Source of the DNA: Pedobacter kyungheensis
Lineage (GTDB): Bacteria > Bacteroidota > Bacteroidia > Sphingobacteriales > Sphingobacteriaceae
Direction: 5' to 3'
Length of the DNA: 64,000 bases
NCBI RefSeq assembly: GCF_000812965.1
Contig: NZ_JSYN01000002.1
Location: 434,001 to 498,000, forward strand
Both the position numbers and the translations under genes were made by a program. Within the stretch, counting starts at the first letter, position 1, and every line of letters starts with the position of its first letter. The notes under the pieces are model-generated. The model was not told where the DNA came from. It was given only the letters and a program-made list of their open reading frames with translations, and did no database searches. Positions 58,054 to 64,000 of this stretch are shown here, piece after piece.

Positions 58054-60054
58054 ATGAAAAAAATATTACTCTTTTTGCTAGTGGCATTTGGCAGTTATGC
58101 AAACGCACAGTTTGTGGTAAATTATAAAAAAGTTGCCGATACCTATTTTGAAAATAAGGATTACTATGCGGCCTCTACATTTTATAAAAGAGCCTTAAAA
58201 ATTACGGGAGATACTACATACGCAATTTTACCCTATGGTAAAGAAAGAAATTCGACTTCTGATAATAGAGCGATAGAAGACTACGAAGGATCGGTTTATA
58301 ACCTGGCCGAATCGAGCCGTTTATACCGTGAATATAACGAGGCCGAAAAGTACTATGCTGTGGCCATTACTTTTTCCAATACCAAGTACAGAAAAGCTCT
58401 TTTTTACTATGCGGAAAGTTTACGTGCTAACAAAAAGTTCAATCTCGCTATCGATGCCTTTCAACAGTATATTCAGAGAAATCCTGGCGATGCACTGGCC
58501 AAAGAAGCACAGAAAGAAATCGAATCATGCAATTTTGCCATTGAAGAAATGCGTTTTCCCCGCATGGTACAGGTAAAAAAGTTAGCCGCTAATTTAAACG
58601 GTTTGGGCTCTAACTATGCACCCGTTAAACTGAACAATGAGTTTTATTTTACCTCTTCGCGCCCGATTGCAGTGGCTAGCAAACGCGATTTAGTTAAAAC
58701 CGATGCAGGTGATGTTCAGGTTTCGACGAAAAGCAACCCTTTCATCAATAACATTTATACTGCCAAAGGAGAATTAAGCGGTAGCAATATTGCCGTTAAA
58801 ATGGTGGATATCAATTTCCCTAAAAATGTAGAAATCGCCGCGCCGGCTTTTTCGCCTAACGGAACTGTAGCTTATTTTACCGCCTGGAAGGATAAAGAAA
58901 AATATGGTATCTACAGTGCGAAAAAAACAGGCGATAAATGGTCTGATCCACAACCGGTTGGTTTGCAGGTAAACAGCAAAGATTTTAATTCAGCACAACC
59001 TTTTGTAACCAGCGATGGTAAATTCCTGCTTTTTTCATCAGACAGGAGTGGAGGTTATGGTAAATTCGATTTATGGTACTGTGCCATCCGCGAAGATGGG
59101 TCTTTAGGCCAGGCTGTAAACTTTGGTCCGGCAATTAATACCGCAGATGATGAGCGTGCGCCTTATTACAACAGTTTAACCAAAAAACTTTTGTTCAGTA
59201 CCGATGGCAGAATTGGTTTCGGTGGCCTCGACTTTTTCGAGTCGGAAGGCGATTTGATTACCTGGTCAACGCCAAAAAATCTGGGCTATCCTTTCAACTC
59301 ATCAAAAGACGATCTTTATTTCACTGCAATTGATGACAGGGGAACGAGAGGTTATATCAGCTCCGATCGCGAATCATCGTGCTGTTTAGAGCTTTTCGAG
59401 GTTAAAAAAGAATACCTTTCTATTTCGGGTATTTTAACCGATTGTAAAACCAAAGCACCTTTGGCAGATGCAGCAGTGACGCTAACCAATGCAGAAGGTC
59501 CGCAAAAATATACTACGGGTACCGATGGAGTTTACAGGTTTAAAGTAGATTCGAAAAGACCAATTAAATTACTTTTTGCCAAAGACAATTACTTCGCCAT
59601 TACCCGCAATTACCCTTACGAAGAACTGGCTAAAGCCGATACCTTAATTTATAAAGATTATTGCTTAAGCCCTTTCAAACTGGGTATACCAATGGCTTTA
59701 GATAATGTGTATTACGAGTTTAACAGTGCCGAGCTAACCGAGCCTTCTAAAAAAGTGCTCGATTTCTTAATCCCGATTATGGAAGACAATCCGGAAATGG
59801 AAATTGAATTGGGCTCGCACACCGATAATATCGGAACCGACGAGTATAATCTCGATCTATCAAACAGAAGAGCCAAGTCATGTGTTGATTATCTGGAGAG
59901 TAAAGGTATTGCCGCATCGCGGATGACTTCTAAAGGTTATGGCGAATCGATGCCGATTGCTCCAAACGAAATTGTGGTAAAACGCAAGAAAAAAGATAAC
60001 CCCGAAGGCAGGGCGAAAAACAGAAGAACAGAATTTAAAGTAACCAAAAAATAA
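58054..60054 (+). CDS. PorE-architecture protein: TPR, PD40 propeller, regulatory-like domain and OmpA
   Basis: 666 residues from the ATG at 58054, whose signal peptide MKKILLFLLVAFGSYANAQ is clear; the frame is open to 57967 but that part covers the hairpin. Order of domains: TPR-like helices (about 20-160: YFENKDYYAASTFYKRAL, AEKYYAVAITFSNTKYRKAL); a PD40/WD40-like propeller (about 180-440) with FSPNGTVAYFTAWKD, SKDFNSAQPFVTSDGKFLLF, and SSDRSGGYGKFDLW; a carboxypeptidase-regulatory-like domain (about 450-530); and an OmpA domain (about 550-666) with GSHTDN and NRRAKSCVDYL. The same four parts form PorE of Porphyromonas, which anchors the type IX machinery to peptidoglycan. No lipobox is present here. 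Its role with the SprF-like protein is inferred. Confidence 0.88.
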   Translation: MKKILLFLLVAFGSYANAQFVVNYKKVADTYFENKDYYAASTFYKRALKITGDTTYAILPYGKERNSTSDNRAIEDYEGSVYNLAESSRLYREYNEAEKYYAVAITFSNTKYRKALFYYAESLRANKKFNLAIDAFQQYIQRNPGDALAKEAQKEIESCNFAIEEMRFPRMVQVKKLAANLNGLGSNYAPVKLNNEFYFTSSRPIAVASKRDLVKTDAGDVQVSTKSNPFINNIYTAKGELSGSNIAVKMVDINFPKNVEIAAPAFSPNGTVAYFTAWKDKEKYGIYSAKKTGDKWSDPQPVGLQVNSKDFNSAQPFVTSDGKFLLFSSDRSGGYGKFDLWYCAIREDGSLGQAVNFGPAINTADDERAPYYNSLTKKLLFSTDGRIGFGGLDFFESEGDLITWSTPKNLGYPFNSSKDDLYFTAIDDRGTRGYISSDRESSCCLELFEVKKEYLSISGILTDCKTKAPLADAAVTLTNAEGPQKYTTGTDGVYRFKVDSKRPIKLLFAKDNYFAITRNYPYEELAKADTLIYKDYCLSPFKLGIPMALDNVYYEFNSAELTEPSKKVLDFLIPIMEDNPEMEIELGSHTDNIGTDEYNLDLSNRRAKSCVDYLESKGIAASRMTSKGYGESMPIAPNEIVVKRKKKDNPEGRAKNRRTEFKVTKK

Positions 60055-60073
60055 TAAAATTAGCATCCCGGTG

Positions 60074-60104
60074 AGCCATCTTCTTTTTAGGAGATGGCTT
60101 TTTT
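60074..60104 (+). terminator. rho-independent terminator of the adhesin operon
   Basis: AGCCATCT (60074-60081) and AGATGGCT (60092-60099) form a perfect 8-base stem with a 10-base loop, and TTTTTT follows at 60099-60104. Confidence 0.9.
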
Positions 60105-60164
60105 GTTTTTATCGCCACCCTTTTAAATTAATCTTTGTAATTTTCCGCCTGCCATTTAAAAACA

Positions 60165-62966
60165 ATGAAACTTCAAATCCAACCAACAGTAATTTTTAGA
60201 ACACCTAAATTTTCATATCAGGCAGAACTTGCTGATTGTTGGGAAGAATTAAAAGAAGCCATTTCCATTTCTTCTGCTGCCTTTTACGAAACTATAAAAG
60301 AGGTAAAGGCAAACGAATTGGCTGGTCTTCCACCGAAGATCCAGTTCACCATCTGGAAATACTTTAACAGGTCTAAGTTCCGGGCAACACCTTATGGTAC
60401 TTTTGCCAGTTTTAGCATATTAAATAATGCCATAAAGCCAGTGGGTAGCGCTATAGTTATTCAGGAAGCATTACAGCTACGTAAGCTGGTAGATTGGCCG
60501 CATAAAAATAACATCCGTTTTAACCTGGCTGAACTATTCCAAAAAAACTGCATGCTTTTTAGCAATAGCAGTTATTATTTAACGCCAGATAGCATTCGTT
60601 ATATCGCTTGTGCCGATGGAGTGTTCGAACTGGCAGAACTTGATTACGATAATACTGTAAAACAGATTTTAGATGCTTGTTTAGCCCCAATCCGGGTTAA
60701 CGATCTGGTTAAAACCCTCGAACTGAAGGATACAGAACTTGATGGATTATTTGGTTTATTGCAGGATATGCACGATCTGCAGCTCCTGTTTACCAATTAC
60801 GATCCAAACATTATTGGTGCCGATTATTTTGAGCGCATTGGCCTTACTGATACGGCGAATCTGCCAAAATACCTTCTGGCACAACGCGAAGTCCAGTCTG
60901 GAAATCTGGAAGAACGTTTACTTCAGTCCATTCCGGCATTAGCCAGATTAATGCAGGATATTTTGCCTGCTAAAGAGCAAGGCGCCCTTGGGCAGTTTAC
61001 CGCACGTTTTAAAAAGAAATTCGAAGATCAGGAAATTCCGCTATTGGTAGCTTTAGATCCTGAAATGGGCGTAGGTTACGATGAGCTTGAACAGGCGGGG
61101 CAAAACGACGATTTTATTGCCAGGCTAAATAACAAACCCTCAAAAAAAGCAACCGAAGGCGAACAGATTAAAACCTTGTTGGGTACAAACCTCTCTCCGC
61201 AGGGCTTTGAAAAAGGTAAAACCGTTTTTTTGAATAAACTTGCTTTTACACCTAACGAAAAGCCTTTGCTTTTGCCCAATTCGCTGAGTATGATTATGTC
61301 TGTTCAGGACGATCTTATTTTTGCCGAACAGATTGGTGGTGCAACTTCGAACGCCCTAACAGGACGGTTTACCATGGCCAGCGCAGCTGTTGAAGATTAT
61401 ACCAGAAGCATTGCCCGCATAGAACAGGAGGCTAACCCCGATGTTTTGTTTTTTGATGTGGCCTATATGGTCGAAACCAATGTTGATAATGTAAACCGCC
61501 GGAAACTGATTTATGATCACCAGTTAGCTATCCTGAATTTCGATACCTCAGTTGCTCCGTTAACCTTAAACGATATTCAGCTTGCTGTGCGGGGGAATGA
61601 AATAATTTTACGTTCTAAACAGCTAAATAAGCGCCTGGTGCCACGCTTAGCCTCGGCTTATAACTATTCCCGTTCCGATCTTTCTGTATTCAGGTTGCTG
61701 TGCGATCTGCAGTATCAGGGTTTACAGAGCAACCTTTCCCTACCGCTCGATAGCATATTCCCTGATCTGGATTACTATCCGCGCCTGCAATTCCAGAATA
61801 TTGTTTTAAGCAACAACAAGTGGAAAATCCAAAAGGAAAAACTGTTGGAGCCTGATAAAAAGTTTTTGCCTGTTACCAACTGCCGGGAATATCTTAAAAC
61901 AGTTGGGGTGAGCCCTTACTTTAGAACAGGTGTTTCCGATCAGACATTATGTTTCGCACTCGATAGCGATGAAGATTTAATTGCTTTTCAACAGTACATG
62001 CAAAAACAAAGCAGTATTTATGTAGAAGAAGTTACTTTCCCTCAGCAAAGTACAGTGGTTGATGAAAAATCGCAACCTTATATTGCCCAGTTTATTTTAA
62101 GTCTCACACATAACCAGCAGCGCTATGCCGGAATTACAAGCAGGAGCAAATCTGCAGAAGTAACCCGTTTTTTCCCGCCAGGTAAAGAATGGTTGTATTT
62201 CGAAATTTATACACACCAGCAACGGTCAGATCAGGTTTTGGCCGAAATTATTGCGCCTTACCTGGAAAAGCATGAAGCTGATATCAAAAACTGGTTTTTT
62301 ATCCGGTATAACGAAAATGGAAACCATATTCGTTTCAGGCTGCGATTAAATGATGAACTTAAAGCACAGCAACTCATTTCAGACCTGATGACAGATCTGG
62401 CCGGACTTTTAAATAGCGGTCTGGTATCTGATGTACAGATTAAAACCTATAAACGCGAACTGGAACGTTACGGAAGTGATAACATAGAGCAGGTAGAAAA
62501 GCATTTCGCAGTGGATAGCGATTTTGTGCTATCACTTTTTGAAACTCAACCCGGTCATTTCGATAAATATAAGCTTTGTGCTGCTTTGGTATCAACTCTG
62601 GCAACTTCAAAAATAATAGACAGGACAAGTCTGTTTAAACTGGTTGGCGGAATTTCCGATGCATTTAACCGCGAACATCAGTTAGAGGCTGCTGACTTTA
62701 AACAGCTGAACAACCAGTATCAGGAATTCAAAAAAGCCTCGTTTGGTGGGTTAAATGAAAATCAGCAACAAAAATTCAATGCATTATCGGCTTCGTTAAT
62801 TCACATTCTGAAGTATTGCGATCCGGCGCAGCAAGCAAAGCTGTTTAGCGATTTAATGCACATGCATGTAAACAGGCTGTTTAATAAAGATCAGCGCACA
62901 CATGAAATGGTGATGTATTATTTTCTTTTAAAAGAAATTCAGCGTCAAAATGCAATGGCCCGCTAG
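60165..62966 (+). CDS. LanB-type class I lanthipeptide dehydratase
   Basis: 933 residues, cytoplasmic. The N-terminal part is the glutamylation domain (Lant_dehydr_N, about 20-650), with the hallmark FRATPYGTFASF at 72-83 (compare RSTPFGLF in NisB). The elimination domain (Lant_dehydr_C, thiopeptide-type, about 673-930) starts at EWLYFEIYTHQQRSDQVL and has NGNHIRFRLRL near 718-728, then TYKRELERYGSDNIE. Both halves of the NisB scheme are in one chain: glutamyl-tRNA-dependent activation of Ser/Thr, then glutamate elimination to dehydroamino acids. No precursor peptide, LanC cyclase, transporter or protease gene is visible in the window. The 110 bases before it hold a terminator and AT-rich DNA only. 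It ends in a CTAG shared with the convergent kinase gene. Confidence 0.88.
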   Translation: MKLQIQPTVIFRTPKFSYQAELADCWEELKEAISISSAAFYETIKEVKANELAGLPPKIQFTIWKYFNRSKFRATPYGTFASFSILNNAIKPVGSAIVIQEALQLRKLVDWPHKNNIRFNLAELFQKNCMLFSNSSYYLTPDSIRYIACADGVFELAELDYDNTVKQILDACLAPIRVNDLVKTLELKDTELDGLFGLLQDMHDLQLLFTNYDPNIIGADYFERIGLTDTANLPKYLLAQREVQSGNLEERLLQSIPALARLMQDILPAKEQGALGQFTARFKKKFEDQEIPLLVALDPEMGVGYDELEQAGQNDDFIARLNNKPSKKATEGEQIKTLLGTNLSPQGFEKGKTVFLNKLAFTPNEKPLLLPNSLSMIMSVQDDLIFAEQIGGATSNALTGRFTMASAAVEDYTRSIARIEQEANPDVLFFDVAYMVETNVDNVNRRKLIYDHQLAILNFDTSVAPLTLNDIQLAVRGNEIILRSKQLNKRLVPRLASAYNYSRSDLSVFRLLCDLQYQGLQSNLSLPLDSIFPDLDYYPRLQFQNIVLSNNKWKIQKEKLLEPDKKFLPVTNCREYLKTVGVSPYFRTGVSDQTLCFALDSDEDLIAFQQYMQKQSSIYVEEVTFPQQSTVVDEKSQPYIAQFILSLTHNQQRYAGITSRSKSAEVTRFFPPGKEWLYFEIYTHQQRSDQVLAEIIAPYLEKHEADIKNWFFIRYNENGNHIRFRLRLNDELKAQQLISDLMTDLAGLLNSGLVSDVQIKTYKRELERYGSDNIEQVEKHFAVDSDFVLSLFETQPGHFDKYKLCAALVSTLATSKIIDRTSLFKLVGGISDAFNREHQLEAADFKQLNNQYQEFKKASFGGLNENQQQKFNALSASLIHILKYCDPAQQAKLFSDLMHMHVNRLFNKDQRTHEMVMYYFLLKEIQRQNAMAR

Positions 62967-64000
62967 CGGTTTAACCTGGCCATTGGATTAACAATATTTA
63001 CATCAATTTCTGTAATATATCGGTTTAACGGGTCCTGATAATACCTGAATACATAGTCTTCGCCATAAAAATTGCTCAGGCGTTTAGCAATATTCTCTAT
63101 CCCCACATGATGGCTTTCTGTTTGCTTACCCTTATTATCATTTATCATGTTAATGGTGGTGATATTCAGGTTGTTGTTCTGGTAAGCAATTTTAATCTGG
63201 GCAGGTTGGGTAGAGTGCGAAACATTTCCATGTTTAAAAATGTTCTCTACCAAAGTTAACAAAATAAGGGGCGGAAATCTCAGTCCGAATAAATCGCCGG
63301 TTACATCAAGTTCGAGGTTAATGTTGTTGGCTGTACGGAGTTTATGCAGGTTAATCAGGTGTTCAATCTGCTCAATCTCTTCACTTAAAGGCACTACCTC
63401 CGATGCTTCAGGCCGTTTAAGGGCATAACGCATCATTTCGGCAAGGTTCATAATGGCATCGGCTGCCATAGGGGCCTTTTTACGGGCATCGTTGTAGATG
63501 AAATTTAGGGTATTAAATAAAAAGTGCGGATTAATCTGGCTCCGCAGGTAATTGTTCTGTGATTGTATCAGGTCGTTTTCCAATGCCTGTTTTTCAATTT
63601 GGGTAACCAGGTTCTGTCTTTCGAGGGCTTCTACTTTCTTTTGATCCTGAAATGATTTAACGAGATAAACATAACCTGTAGCAAAACCAATATAGTAAAT
63701 AGAACGGTATAAGCAGGAAAGGATAAAGTTACGGCTATCAAAATTTGCCATGTCGAATTTTACAATGCCGATCTTTTGAAATGCCAATAACAGCAAAAAG
63801 CTTAATGCGATATAAGCTGCACCCATCACCACAATAAGTAATAAAACTTTAAAGAACCTAAGCAATTGGTTTTGGCTATTCAATACTTTTTTTAACAAAA
63901 ATGCATGGGTATAAAACGCCGTAATGTTGGTGATGTATATGAGGAGGTATGTTCCGGCAGGCTTGAATTGTTTAGATGCCAAACCTAAAATAAATACCTC
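62963..64000 (-). CDS. LytS/YehU-type sensor histidine kinase, 5' end outside the window
   Basis: At least 346 residues; the frame stays open to the window edge, so the N-terminus is missing. Hydrophobic segments lie near YLLIYITNITAFYTHAFLL, FFKVLLLIVVMGAAYIALSF and FILSCLYRSIYYIGFATGYV. A coiled stretch follows, then the His_kinase domain QINPHFLFNTLNFIYNDARK with the phosphoacceptor histidine, and an ATPase part with PPLILLTLVENIFKHGN (N box). The G box is reduced (HHVGIENIAKRLSNFYG). Such kinases usually pair with a LytTR response regulator encoded next to them, which would lie beyond the right edge. A start at the in-frame TTG at 63982 is not credible. Confidence 0.9.
   Translation of the reverse strand, partial: EVFILGLASKQFKPAGTYLLIYITNITAFYTHAFLLKKVLNSQNQLLRFFKVLLLIVVMGAAYIALSFLLLLAFQKIGIVKFDMANFDSRNFILSCLYRSIYYIGFATGYVYLVKSFQDQKKVEALERQNLVTQIEKQALENDLIQSQNNYLRSQINPHFLFNTLNFIYNDARKKAPMAADAIMNLAEMMRYALKRPEASEVVPLSEEIEQIEHLINLHKLRTANNINLELDVTGDLFGLRFPPLILLTLVENIFKHGNVSHSTQPAQIKIAYQNNNLNITTINMINDNKGKQTESHHVGIENIAKRLSNFYGEDYVFRYYQDPLNRYITEIDVNIVNPMARLNR

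Overview
The window reads as a chromosomal segment of a Sphingobacteriaceae-type Bacteroidota, most like Pedobacter. Reasons: several starts are preceded at very short distance by the Bacteroidota promoter word TAnnTTTG, and Shine-Dalgarno sequences are largely absent. There is a SusC/SusD locus with its own ECF sigma and FecR pair, an alternative complex III, a type IX secretion (T9SS) adhesin with a CHU_C-type C-terminus, and word-like intergenic repeats. No tRNA, rRNA, CRISPR array, transposase or phage gene was seen.

Layout. 1-1700: 5' end of a SirB1-type transglutaminase gene (minus), a methyltransferase and a DUF1345 membrane protein. 1701-8826: a repeat hairpin, then a four-gene BlaI/BlaR-like operon under three evenly spaced operator dyads. 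Its two M56 membrane peptidases carry periplasmic amidase domains, one apparently intact and one lacking catalytic residues and extended by an LptA/OstA-like tail. A TonB-receptor-like barrel follows. 9003-11728: a BamA/TamA-family barrel (minus), a repeat-filled gap and a deoxyhypusine-synthase-like gene. 11984-28499: one long respiratory block, alternative complex III (actABCDEF), cytochrome c oxidase subunits II, I, III, III and IV, heme A and heme O synthases, a cysteine-less SCO-like protein and a DUF420 protein.

28663-38780: ECF sigma, FecR-like anti-sigma, SusC with an STN signalling domain, SusD, a zinc metallohydrolase lipoprotein and a DUF4302 lipoprotein, a complete sense-and-import cassette. 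38900-41342: small envelope genes and an OmpA lipoprotein. 41443-44034 (minus): a NACHT-type STAND ATPase with an HTH-like N-terminus and TPR-like tail, divergent from the next gene. 44281-60054: a 4220-residue repeat adhesin with a type B T9SS sorting domain, a PorP/SprF-family partner and a PorE-architecture OmpA protein. 60165-62966: a full-length LanB-type lanthipeptide dehydratase with no precursor or cyclase in view. It converges on a LytS-type sensor kinase gene (minus) that runs off the window end.

The most promising candidates for undescribed biology are the BlaI/M56-amidase operon, the STAND ATPase facing the giant adhesin, the orphan LanB, and the intergenic word repeats. All functions are inferred from reading the sequence and from remembered family features; no database search was run.
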